A DNA stretch of 64,000 nt. Origin: Apostichopus japonicus (lineage: Eukaryota > Echinodermata > Holothuroidea > Aspidochirotida > Stichopodidae). Below the pieces are notes generated by a model. It worked only from the letters and a program-made list of their open reading frames with translations, searched no databases and was not told where the DNA came from. The stretch lies in assembly GCF_037975245.1 (NCBI RefSeq), contig NC_092563.1, forward strand, positions 24,212,960 through 24,276,959, read 5' to 3'. Shown here one piece after another: positions 33,152-46,500 of this stretch. A program made the position numbers and the translations under genes. Every line of letters begins with the position of its first letter. Position 1 is the stretch's first letter.

Positions 33152-36100
33152 GTGTAACTACACTGAATTACAATCAAACATCATTTTGAAAAAAAACAAA
33201 CAAAAGTTCTATTACTTTCTTCACAAATCTGCTTCTTTTCTAACCGTACCTTTTGTTGAGGAAGCACAGCTAACATTCTAGCTATGAAGATCCTGTGTGA
33301 AATTAACTCCAGCCAAGAGTAAACAAATCCAGGAGCTTTGCTTGGCCTTAAAACATGGAGCGCATTACTGAAACAGGGAATATGGATAATACAAGAATAT
33401 TTATTAAGTTTTAATACTTCTCTATCACTTTTTAAGATTACAATTAAGTTTACAAATTGTGAAAAGTATAAACGTTTCTGCTGTAAATGGTGGAGAGGCA
33501 AACATTCCTTATCATGTCTTCTAAGCATTAATATACAAATAATAAATGGTTATGAGTGCGATAGTGCAAATATTTCATGTTGAAAGATGGAATGTTCCAT
33601 TCAACGAGGCGCAGCCGAGTTGAATGGAACAAATTACATCTTCAACGAATGAAATATTTCACTATTGCATGAATGGAAACCATTTATTATTTGTTTTATA
33701 CGACACCTTCAAATTTGGATATAATTGGATGTAAAATGCACTCATGCAACAGATTATTTTGAACAGACAGGTTTCTCTGCTCTCTTACCATTGAAAAAAG
33801 TGCTATCAAAAAAGTATAACCCATGGTTCTATTTCATAGAGTGGAATAGAGCGGATTTTGCATGCAATCCACGAGCAATTGACCAATCAAATGACCGGAA
33901 TACAATTAGGTGTTGTATAAAAGAGTCTAATTCATGGCTCTCCTTTCATGAGGTGGTATTTATGTTCCATGAATAATATATGTCTTGCAATCTTGTCACT
34001 TTTGCTCAAACATGCTACCAAACTGAGCTTCAGTTAACAAAAGGTAAAAGAAACTACAAAAACTACAATGCTTGCAATAAGTTGTAAAATGTAAAAACAT
34101 TTACCAGAATGCTGTCATGATTTGGAAGTTGATTGCTTCAAGTATCTGTTCAGGTGCGTTGAGTTCCAGTAGCAGCATGCTGAAGATACGATGGTATGCC
34201 AGCTGGTGGAAATCAGTCTGTCTGGCCTCGTGATCCTGAAGAAGCACACCGGCAACGATGCCTAACACCTGCAAGTGACAAATTAGCAAACCGGATATGA
34301 TAAACCAATGCCTACACATGACACATAAGCACACCGGAAAATATAAACCAATGCCTACACATGACAAAACAGCACACCGGAAAATATAAACCAATGCCTA
34401 CACATGACAAAACAGCACACCGGAAAATATAAACCAATGCCTACACATGACATATAAGCACACCGGTAAATATATACCAATGCCTACACATGACATATAA
34501 GCACACCGGAAAATATAAACCAATGCCTACACATGACATACAAGCACACCGGCAAAGATAAACCAATGCCTACACATGACAACGTAGGGGTTAGAAAAGG
34601 GATGCGACGGAAAGAGATGGGGAGGTAGGGAAGGGATGAAGGAGGTGCATGGGAATGGGGTGTGGCTGAAGGGAGAGATTTTCATTGCAACATCAGCAGC
34701 TACATAAAGATAGCATGAGAAAGATGTACAAGCCACTGCATGAGACATTCAGTGATGCTACACATTTATTTTACCAAAATTTGATATGGTTTACTACACA
34801 ATGGATTAACAAACCACTAAATTGCAGCATTGTTGAATCGTGTCAACCAAAACTAGCATACGAACCTTATTCAACAGGTTGATCTTGGTGACCGGGTTGT
34901 TGACATCGCCGGAATGTTTGACCAAAAGTGCAATAAGCCTTACAAAGGCATCCAGGGTATGAAAGCACTTGGCTCTGGTGATGGTAGGGTTATGGGCCTG
35001 CTCAGCCTGGGCCCTGTAACAGAGGTCCACACAGAGCTCAATGCAGATACGGAAGAACCGGGTGATGAGGTCGTCTGTCTTCAGGATGCCTTGCTGGTGC
35101 ATCTGATTATAAATCAAAGGCAGGAAATACTATGAATACTTGACATAAACTTGTAGGACACGGACAGCTCATAAATGATCATATAAATATTAAGTGAATA
35201 AGATATGAAATTCTATGAAAGTTGTTCAAATTGCTGTACAGTGCTAATGATGTCCATTAACTTTCATCCACAGTATTTCATGATAAGGACAATGTTGGAA
35301 CCTCAATGGAAATGAAAATTGTTAAATTATTTTACTGTCTTCAGTACTAATTAAAAAAAAAAGATCTGTTAAACAATACTTTAAAACTTATTTGAGTTTT
35401 CTGGAGGAAACTGTCATCATTGGAAGTTACTCATATCACTTCTTTCGAATAATTTTTTTTTTTTTTTTTACAACCAAGTTCAAAACTGTGCAGTATAATA
35501 TTATATTTAGTGTTCTACTTGACGTATCAAAAGTTCTGAACAAAAAATAAATAAAATATTACCTGACTGACAAAGGCAGAAAATGCCCTAAGGTTGTCAC
35601 GGCTACCGGCAGGAGAGTGGTGCTTCTGAACCCACTCTCTCAAGAGGTACTCTGTCTTCTCTCGAAGGCCGTGAGGATCATCGTACTCTCTGGCCTGAGA
35701 TATCCCAGAATGCATCATGGAGGTTGGACCTCCAGGTACTTTATCCAAGAAGGCTGGGTCTTGGTTCTGTCTGATCATTTCAATTAGCTGCTGAAGGCTA
35801 CAACAAATGTGAATGAAGCAATCTATCAATCAATCAATAGAATCTATCAATCAATCATAGCAGATGGGCTACCATAGAGATAATCAAATCCATCAATATT
35901 ATTTCTCCAGTAACACGACAAAGGCGGTGCAAGTTAAAACTCAGTCGTTTTACAAAGTAACATTACTGATCAAGTAAAAACAAGAACTCAAAGTTTCATC
36001 GTTAGCTTGCTTATTTTCAGCCAAATGTTGAATAACGTAAGGATTGTGCTACTTCTTAAAACAAGTACCAACACTAAGCCTTTGCCTATAATTAGAAAGT

Positions 36101-37513
36101 CCACCTTCGACAGGGGTAGGTATGACATTTATCTCACAGGACAAATTTGAAATTTCGCACCCAATTGGTGGGTAACATTACATTCATTGAATTGAATGAA
36201 AATGTGTCATTTTATGGAAAAAGTTATGGTCAAAAAGTTGTAGAAGTTTATTTTTCATATTCATCCTAATATCACTCAGAGTTACAGCCAAATTCATTAT
36301 TTGCAATGGTTTTCACAAATCTAGTAAAACTGATTCTTAAGGTATGCTACAAGATTCTGTGGGCTGTATTAACAGGGTGTTGAAAGTCTGGCAGGCCACA
36401 GAGACCTTCAGAAGCACAAGCTGACCACAGGCTTCATTTTGCCCACCTGCGTCTCTTTTGTACACAAGTATCAAGGTGAAATTTGCTCTATAATTAAATG
36501 TAACTGTAATCAAGTGTTAGACAATTAAAAAGCTTATCGTTGCAATGTTTCAAACAGACCAGTGCTTGAGAAGATTTCATGAGAAGTAGGATATTTAGTA
36601 AGGCCAATCTCTCTCTTTTATTCCAGATAGGATAAACTCACCCTTCTGGTGGGTTGGCTGATTGGGTGAGGATTCTGGAGAGCATATGAAGGGTTTGGTA
36701 TAGGTCAGCCTCATTCACGATGTTACTCTGCTGGTCGTCGACCAGGAAACGCTTGGCGACACCCATCGCAAATGCCACATAGTTGAAATTCAACCCGGAC
36801 TCCATAGACTAATGAGAAAATGAAAAAAAAAAGAAAAGAGGAGAACATGACGATACAAAGCCATAACTCTAATTTTAGTCTTACCGTAATAATTCATTCA
36901 TAGAATTAGGTGCGAATCACATGAAGAAAAACTGATGATACTAAAAGAGGTAAATTTCTAGTATGTCTGCTGTACTCCAAAGTTCCAGTACAGGGTTCTG
37001 TCAAAAATGTTACATATTCTGTATCTAGTTTTGCTGAAGAAAAGTCTGTTTCCATTATTTTGTAAGCCAAACTAGACATAGAAAAACTTTTGCTTTGAGG
37101 GGGGGGGGGGGGGGAGAGGTCTGCAGCATCACTACAGCTGGGCAACATAGGACATAAACTATTGCGCTCCATATTTCACACAATAGGCATCTCTGGTTGC
37201 CAGATAAAATCGGCAAGATTTTGCAGCGGTTGTGGCAGTTTTGTTCTTTTTTCTCAGTACCGTAATCCATACACTCAGGGCCATGTGGACAGAATTTTAC
37301 AAGAATTCATCTTTGAGAAACTTTCACACAGGGTCCTGTATTATATCTCTGACTCTCTTCCTGGCACCTGAACTGTGAACTTTATTTATTTATTTTCGAC
37401 CTACCCCGGCCAAATATTGGTCAAAGGTCTGCAGATTAATCAGGTGACTGCGTAGCAGCTGCTCGATGGCATCCAGGTTGTACTTTCTGTCTCCGGTGGT
37501 TTCAAAAATGACT
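29318..37513 (-). CDS. CNOT1: CNOT1 exons 30-41: NOT1 superfamily homology domain and stop
   Basis: Exons 37513-37405, 36808-36642, 35797-35563, 35102-34866, 34268-34105, 33367-33250, 32711-32610, 31971-31714, 31524-31275, 30613-30481, 29989-29855 and 29420-29318 encode residues 1635-2304. This is the most conserved part: [79 protein letters not shown] and [19 protein letters not shown]. The domain binds the CNOT2-CNOT3 heterodimer. The last exon starts LFESVARSC, then diverges from human into a Gln/Gly/Glu-rich tail of about 20 residues before TAA at 29318-29320. The donor at 34865 (GTTCGT) is weak. No AATAAA was found on this strand in the first ~3.9 kb downstream, so the 3' UTR end is unknown. 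Confidence 0.97.
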
Positions 37514-40500
37514 CTGTAAAATAAACATTTAAAAATCTCTCAGTTGACAATCTACATTTTTCTCTCCATTCAACTTATTTCTTGTTCTTTTTTTTCTGAT
37601 GTTATGAATACATAGTGGTATATTTTGAATCTTATCATGTGCATTCTCGAGAAGAATGTGTAAGAAACGGTTCGTTCATCATGACATATGTTATATATCT
37701 ACAACCTACAGGTTTTCCTCTTTCAAACCTTTCCTTTTTTTTTATACATTACAAGTTTATCTCTAAATTGTTGACTTACAAAGGAGAATGAAACACATTG
37801 TTCAACACTAAACAAAGAGTAAACAATGTCATATTTTGATCGATGCCCCTTTCAATGGAATTCTTCACATTTATTTGAAGGGATATCAAATTGCATCTAC
37901 TGACTCATACCTTGTGATCTGTTTGTTGGTCCACTGTGAGCCATAGGCCCTCTGGTCCTGTAAGGCCTTCAGAACCAAAATGTGGCAGTCCCTGTACCTC
38001 TGGGCCAATTCTGGAGTATCAACGGTTGCTGGTGGAGTGTAACCTTCTAAGATGCCCTCAACGGCCTACATGAATAAATTGTGTTAAATGATAAAAACTG
38101 ATGATTATTTTGTTCCCTGTTCTTCATGAAGCTCATTACATTAACTTATTCCACATTGATAAACATCTGTTAGAAGGAATCAATTTACAATACAAATAAC
38201 TATATGAAGTGTATAGTCTTTGATATTAAACACAATTAAGAATTTAAAAGTCATTGGATTTTAGCAAAGATATATCACATTGAATATTGCCATCGGAATG
38301 GTAGAATCAAAAGGAATAGAATGCTGTCATTGTTATGATATATGATACAGATCTTGATATGTTACAGAAAACTGACATGAAAGGAAAAGTATAGAGATGA
38401 CAAAAGAGCCCTTATATATATATGTAATAACCTACATGCAAGAAACCATCAGATTAAGAACAATTCTACTATGTACCCCCTACCTCCTCTCCCTCCCTCC
38501 TCCCCCACACTTTAGAAACAAGAGTAGCAACTTTTGATGAACTATACCTTGGTAAGGAGGGCAAGAGCTGTGACCACCTCTCTGGAGTTTCTCGCCATGG
38601 CAACCGCCTCTAATAGAGTGTGGAGTACCTGCAGATGTTGACTGTGTGGAGCCGTCTGAATCAAGGCATGAAGGTGAGCTTCGATATCGCTCATGCACTT
38701 CTCATAAATCTTTGACATGTCATCCAGTACAAATGCTTGCGGCGGGTTATCCAGGAATCCTGACGGCAGATTCGCCTCTGGGGTGGGGAGGAATCCCGGT
38801 ATGCTCCGAGCAAACTCTTCGTAAACGGCTATCTGGTTAGTCGGTGCGCCACCGACCTATAGTGATGGAAAAATGAGACAAGCAAGACTTGTTATATGAA
38901 AGGATTTGTCACAGAATTGAAGAGGACGATTATCTAGAGAAACGATCTATACTACTGAAATGGTGTCCAGTATTCTTTACACTAGATAGCATATCCATGA
39001 TGCAGGCAACATGATTCAACCGTTAATACAGACTAGTATGGCCTTAGACGAAGGAAAGGGTTTACTTCATAATGCTGACATGAGCAATGCACCACTACTG
39101 ACCATGCAAATAGCTACCTCAGTGTTATAATGAGCATAAAAACAAAAACACAAACAGTTGGTGACTCTTTGATTTCTTCATTAAAGCTGCACGACCGGGC
39201 AAGACCAAGCTAAATACTTTGGAAATGGGAAAGTCGATTACCTATGTACCTTAAGTTTAACCAACATATAAGGCAGTGAGGTGTCACAAGAATACTTCTA
39301 CAGATTTACAAGAAATTGTAGATGAAGTGCACAAGAGACGCACAAGAGACGTTAGTGTCGCCAGGACGACAAAATTTTCCCCATCTATTATGAAATTTTA
39401 ACTAATAATTAAATTTATGATGTCGACGTATCAACAGAGAATTTCATAGTTGGAATCCCAAATTATTCAGTGAATCAGCTAAATAAATGGTACAACATTT
39501 TACTAATATAACAACAATCTGTTTCAACAAATACTATGTTGCTAATATGCTGAATGGTAGCCTTCACTGAAAGAAGCAGACCACTTGTAATTATTCACAG
39601 ACAGGCAGGCAAGCCAAGTTGACAGGATTGTTTACAGTTGGTGAGGAGAGGTGACGTTACTTACCCTTAATCTTATCTGTTCTGGCATTCGTTCTGCCTG
39701 ATAGGTTAGTACCACGGGATCACAGTAACGGCGATTTTCTTGGCGGGCGTGTTTCCTGAGTTCAATTTCCTACGACAGCGAAAGATTCACACATCAGTTG
39801 CCATTAGCACATATTCCAAAAGCAATGCTTCAAGCAACAACAACATACATTGAATGAAGATTAAGCAAATTCTCAAATGAAATGGTCCTATTTGAATATA
39901 CCACCCTTCCCCCCCCCCCACCCCTAACCGAACTCAAACAAGAGAACATCATTAACATATGAAGAATGAAAATAACATCAACATCACAACTTTACCATTG
40001 AGTATCTGTTATCGATAAGATTTGTTTGCCAACAATAATTGAAAAGTTAAAGGATATAATTTTGAGGCGGGACTTACAGTGGCAAGGCGTCTATCCATCT
40101 CAGGAATGGCTTTTTCCACAGCACATTTCTGGATGAAGCAGCATGCTAGTTCCACATTCTCTTGAGCAATGACTCCACTGGCCTGCTCTATCATGTCCTT
40201 CTGCTGCTGGGTACCACCCTGAGGAAGAAATATGTATTCAGTTATATAAGATGAATTAATAATACCATTTTTGGCTACCATCATCACTATCTTGTCAGGG
40301 TTTCTTACAAGGAACTACAAAAATAGAAGACTTTTCCACCAATGAACTTGCTGTATAAAGGATATCATATACCGTATACCAAATACAGCAATATACCAGG
40401 TGATGGTCACCACAGAGTTATGTTTGCAGCTGCTTCACAGTTTCAACCAATCACATCAACTGTTGCTATTATAAACTGTTATAAAATATGATGATGATGA

Positions 40501-43500
40501 TGAGCGCCTCTCTCAGCTTTTAACAGAAATATAAGGCTGTTGAAGACAGCCAGTGGAAAGTGCATTTTTCCTATTTAATAGCAGGAAAGAAGAAATTTCC
40601 GTATCGCTAAAAGGATGTGATCATTGCTGACCCATATTTAAGTCCAGCAAAGAAACGATCCCACTGGGACTCTCACAGTCACTTTTACTGTCTCAGCAAA
40701 ATACACCGCCCTGCCATAAAAACCAAAGTATTATTGGCCGATGTTTGAATTTGCTGATAAACTTACATTGATAGCACTGAGGCAAGAGGTCTTAAAGTTG
40801 TTGCTGATACTTGGGATCAGAGGTTCTCTACAGGTAATCATGGCCATACCAGCTGTTAAGTTTCTGACCATGTGGTGGGCTGCCTGTCGCATCCTGGTTT
40901 CTTCCGGATCTAATGCAAAGTCCTGCAAATATAATTAAATATATTGGAATGTGAAATAAACTACTTTGGATGTGTGCTGTTATTCGAAAGTACGTAGGTT
41001 TCATTTCTCTATTAGAAGAATGTTCGGGAAAGAAACAGGCTTCCGTGTGTGTGTAAGACGACTTGATACCACCAAATACAGAACTCTTCTTGCAAAGATA
41101 TTTACCTTCTTAATTATCTGTTCACAAGTAGTGAGAGCTATCTTGATGGATCGATCCACGACGGGGTGGACCAGCTCAGAGACGGCCCTGTCAATGGCGG
41201 GCCTGACGCAGCTGCGCAACTGAGGATGGTTCTGAAAGAGAGCCAGCTGTAACAGGGAAAGAAAATAAAGTGACATTGAATGAAAAAAAAAGAAATACGC
41301 ATGGCACGATATGGCAACAAAATGTTGTTATATAAAGTTACATTTACATGGAATGGGCACAAACTGAGATTATGTCAGGGTTGGCCGGTTTTTACCGGGC
41401 GGTTTTTACCGCCCCGGTAAAAACAAGTTTTTTACCGGTTTTTACCGGGAGGTTTTTCCCACCTATAAGTGGGAAAAACTGGGAAAAACCTCAAATTATA
41501 TAGAATTCCTAAAAACTCATGTGGAACTTGTGGAGGAGCATAGAATCTACAAGAAAATGGCATCTTATGGTAGGGGGTTGGGTTACATCCAAAGAACAGC
41601 TATGATCTATAACTTGTGAGTTTACCGATTAGACTATTATAAATAATTCAAATAAATAATATATTGGATGCTCAAATCAACCAACTTTATTTTCCTATCG
41701 AGATGCATAATTCCATTATCTAGAGAATGGACTCGTATCAAATTGTTGGTGCCTCCTAGGGCTATGGTTCGTCATATTATACATGCCACAGTAGTCCGCT
41801 CAGATCCAAATGATGATTCACATCCAAGAACGATCACTTCATGTCTGCGATAAATTGTACTCTGTTCACACTTCGCACTAGGCACTGTACTATGCTTATA
41901 TTGCTTATAGGTACTGTACTAAGTGACTGTTGTGACATCAACTAATTTGAGAATAAGTAACAATTGGAACAGTTACTTGTGTTGTTGATACTCCTACCTC
42001 TTCAGTTAGCCTATACACAGGAAGTGCCCAGTATCACCTCACCTGTCCACCTCAAAGTGTTTAATCACTCATGCATGAAGTTGTATAATAATTGGACCAT
42101 GCTTGCATCAAGGTAAACAGTTTGGTTGTGTGAATGGCTCCATAGGGCCATTGTGCGTTTAATACTTTAATTGGGCCCATGTGCCTTGCAAAGTTTCAAA
42201 GCAGTTTCTATTGAGCTCCCTGGATTGAAGTTCGCCTCAATAGACTGTTGCCTACTGTATTAATGGAATGAACTGTCTGAGCACATAATATTATATTATA
42301 ATATGGTTCCTTGTCCCTTTGAGGCTTTGGATGCCATGGCTCGCCACTTCGTTCTATCCTCCGCTGTTTATGCCACATAATAGGCCTGAAGAATTTAGGA
42401 GGGGTGAATGTCCCAGTGTAGACCTATAATGGTTTGGGCAATAGGCAATGCATACTGCTAAAGAGATCGTGACAGAATAACTATACATGTGCAATACGAA
42501 AAATACTCTTTTTTCCACAAAAAGTAGAATAAGAATGTGATAAAATAGCTCAAAATGAAGCTAAGAAACTCCCATATTTAATAAAATATGCCTGTCATGA
42601 AACAATATTGTGCCTACTGATGACCCTGCATTTTACGGACAATTAATACTAGTTTTCGAGACGGAGGCGGTTTTTACCGGTATTTACCAGTTTTTCCCGG
42701 TTTTTACCTGGTTTTTACCGCTTAGTGGGAAAAACAGGTTTTTCCCGGGCAGAAGAGTGGTGTGGGAAAAAAAAGGGTAGGGTTAGGACATCCTACAATC
42801 AAACTGTTTCAACAGAAATATCATCCTATGCTGTTTCTATTAGAACTCACCTGAGAATTGATGACTATGTGTGGAGCCAGACCGTTTAGTGATGTCGTGT
42901 TCAGGTCGTGGAAGTTGAACTGAGGCATCTGCGAGGGGCTCCCGGCAGTTGTGGTCGTCGTGGTGGGGGCGAGGGTCACTGCCGCTGTGGTCACTGTGGT
43001 GGTGATTGCAGCTGGTGGTTCAGATACCGGTGCTAGGAGCAAGCTTTCTTCCTTTGGCTTACCTACGGACAGCTTCTCTTTAATGTAGCGCAAACGGTCA
43101 ATCTCTTTGAGGAATATAGGTGGATCCAGTTCCTTGAGGGATGAACAGAACGAGGCAATATTTAATTTTTATGTGCTATGAAAGGGTTCATGCAAAATCA
43201 TGTTGGTACCATGTTTGTACATCTACATCTAAACGTTTCAATGAAAAATAGCACCAAAAAAAAAAATTTGCATTTGATTATTTGAAACGTGTCATGACAT
43301 CTTCCAAGAATAAGCAAAAAAAATTGGGAGACACACCTCCACTTTTGTAGAGTGTAGTCTCACAGACCAGATGTGATACTGCACCCATCGAAACACTTGA
43401 CTAGTAACACAAGGTGTACTCACATTGATATCCAGGCCCAAGTTCTTACAGAGAACTTCCACCTCAAATTTGAGGTTGAGCTTCAAGCTGGGTGTTTGAT

Positions 43501-46500
43501 GCAACTCTGCCAGGACATTGATGATAGCCATAGTCCACGGATTTGGAGGTTTGAAGACCCGGCTATTCAGACACGCCTCCATCACCTTGGCGACGAATGG
43601 AACCACGTAAAGGAGCTCTGATTGGCCTTTGTGGAAGGCTTCGAAGAGGAGAGACTTGAGATCCAGATCCTGTTGAGAAGGATAACAACGTGAGTTTATT
43701 ACTGCCGTTATAAAATCAAACTTGAAAAATCTACAACTCCCTCCCCCTCTTTCTCTCTCTCTCTTCATTGTCTCTCAAAGAAAGAATAAAAAGGAGACAC
43801 TTTGAAGTTGAAAGAAATACCTTAATACAAGATCACAGCTGAAAGAATTGCACAGAGCATTCACAGAAATTTTTCTATGTTAAATCGACATATTAAACAA
43901 ATTTTTACTTAAGCATGATTGATGAATGACCGATGTTCTATTGTACGGCACTAAATCAATAGCTATCTCTGAAGAGGTATGAATTTTACTGCAAAAAATT
44001 AATCTTACTATTTGCAAAATTGGTTTGTTCTTTGCAAGCGTCAACAGTCCAAGCCAATGTCCCAGATTCTTCAGAAGAGAACGATCTGAGAAGTTGGAGG
44101 CACTTTTGTCGGAGCTGAGGAGAACCTGGGCAAAATATGAAAAGACAATATCTAAACAGGATCAAGACGATCATGACAAAGTAACTGTCAAAAAACTGTT
44201 TAAAAAAACAGATTGATGTTATAAACTGCAACATTAACATTGAAGGAAAAGAATGCAATTTTTCTAGTAAACAAAAATCTTCAAAGCTCTCATCAACAAG
44301 TTTATCAAGTGTTCTTTCTACTACATACTCAAATGACCTTTTTTCTATATTCCCTTTACTAGGTGTCATTTTGCAAATATACCAGATTGCAGTCTCTTTG
44401 CGAGAAAATGGCAAATTTACATCCGTTTTAAAGTTCAAATTATTACAGTGGGCTCAAGGCTAGGGCTTGTTGCTAAAGTTATGTCTATGTTAAACCTAGG
44501 TTAGTTCCTACATTAGAAATGACACCATGATTGTGGTTAGTTATAACAACTCTCTCTTGCCAATCCCAAAATGGAGTGAGAATTTAAAATATCTGTTTGG
44601 ACTTGGCATTAAATTTACAACCAGTTACCATTTTGTCTTGTTTTGACAAACCTGAACCGCTCAAACGACCGATTCACCTCTGGGTGATCCATGACGGTCA
44701 GATGCACCTCATTTGTTATCTCTGATGCTTGACAATATTATGACTATGGCATTTTCATTAACACCGCATATAATTAGAGATCTATCACATCATTTCATAT
44801 AATTAGTTAACACCGAATATAATTAAGAGATTTATCAGATTTTCCAATCCTAAACCAAAGCGTAGCATTCCAATGACAGTAATTTATTAATAGCCAAGAA
44901 ACATTATCCACCACCACGAGCTGATTACAGCTCCTCCCGGCGATTGCTTGGTCATTCATTGCTTGCCCTACCGTACAATGGCCTTGCTTCATTGCAGTGT
45001 ATGTGGGAGTGAGCTCGTCCAGAAGGCAATATTCGATATGGACAAACCAGAAATGAAATCTACTTTTTTTTCTTCGAGCTGAGAGAAACTGTTTATAATG
45101 GTCAGGGCATGTAAAATGTCCTAGAAAAGGTAGATCTGGAATCCCCACAGCTAACTGAAAATCACAATGATTGGAAAATACTTTAACAGAAATGTTACAT
45201 ATGTGAACATGTTAGACTAACAGTAGACTAACCTCAATGTTACTGTATGTTTCCAACATGACCTTCTCTACGAGTCCTTGGATTTTCAGATGGTCCACCA
45301 GATTGGCATAAAGTTGATGGAAGTTGATTTCGATACTAGCTCTCTTCATTACAAGATACTGTGCTAGCCAATCAATATGCTCCTCTGTAATAACCTCTGA
45401 CAATTCTTCTCCCTGTTGAAATATAAAAGAAAATAGTCTTTGCATTATGTTTACAAGGCTTTCCCTATACAAATTTTCTAAATTACAAAAGGTTAAAGAA
45501 ACCAGCGATTGAATGCTTTTACATATAGAAACCAAGTACCCCCTACATACAAACTGGGGTGCTTATAGCAACAATACTCAATATGGTGTTCTCTAGCAGT
45601 GTAGAGCTACTATTGTTTTTGTCACAAAAACAACCCCTACCACCCCCCCGCCCCCCCCCAAAAAAAAACCCACTCATGAAGAGTTAAGAAACTGTTACCT
45701 TTTGTGTCATGTTAGATAGAGATAGGTTGTTGAAGATGAAGGCTACTTTCTCCTGGATGGCTTCTGGAGGTTCCTCACGGAGTTCTGAACGCTTGTCCTT
45801 TGCACTTAGCAGAGTGTCGATGTTGGTGGTGTTAGCGATGGAGGGCTGAGGGAAGGTAGAACAGACTGAGTGGTCATCACTAGGTTACCAACCATTGTGA
45901 GCATTTACCACAAATCATATTTACGAATAGTTTAACTCCGCACTTCTCAATCAGCATTTATACAGTGTGTATATCAACGCGGTGGGATCGTTAATTTTGC
46001 TTTCCGACCCTTTTCTTCCACTGATGTAGACAAAAGCCACTATTCATACCATGTGTACACTAGCGACCTCTTTGTGTATGTGTCGCCTTAAAGTTGCGCC
46101 TGTGCAATGAACACCTCTCTTCAAAAGCTGACGGTGTTACACAGAATGGATCTGATAAAACACACCAGTCTTTCACATTTTAATCTTGGGTGCAGACACC
46201 AGCAGCTGCACGGTTTGAGATGGAAGCTGGTTAAAAGACATACGGTGGTATTAGGTTTATAACGGCCTAGTGGGTATTGAAATTTTCATACTCTATTTCC
46301 ATAACGCTCAGGCTTACAATGTCCAAACCTGAAAAAGATTCACAAAAGTCCTGAGAGGAGACCTCTTTAGGGGTGCCACGATGCTAGCTAACTTCCTTTG
46401 ATTAATAAAACCGTTCCGATGCGGGACTTGTAGATGTGGGACTCACCGGGTTACTCTTTGGAAGTATCTTGCTGACGGATGTTGTAGTAGTGGTGGCTGT

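Noticed and set aside
34272-34582. CRISPR-like regular repeat
   Set aside because: Units are contiguous without spacers and lie in a eukaryotic intron. It is a minisatellite.
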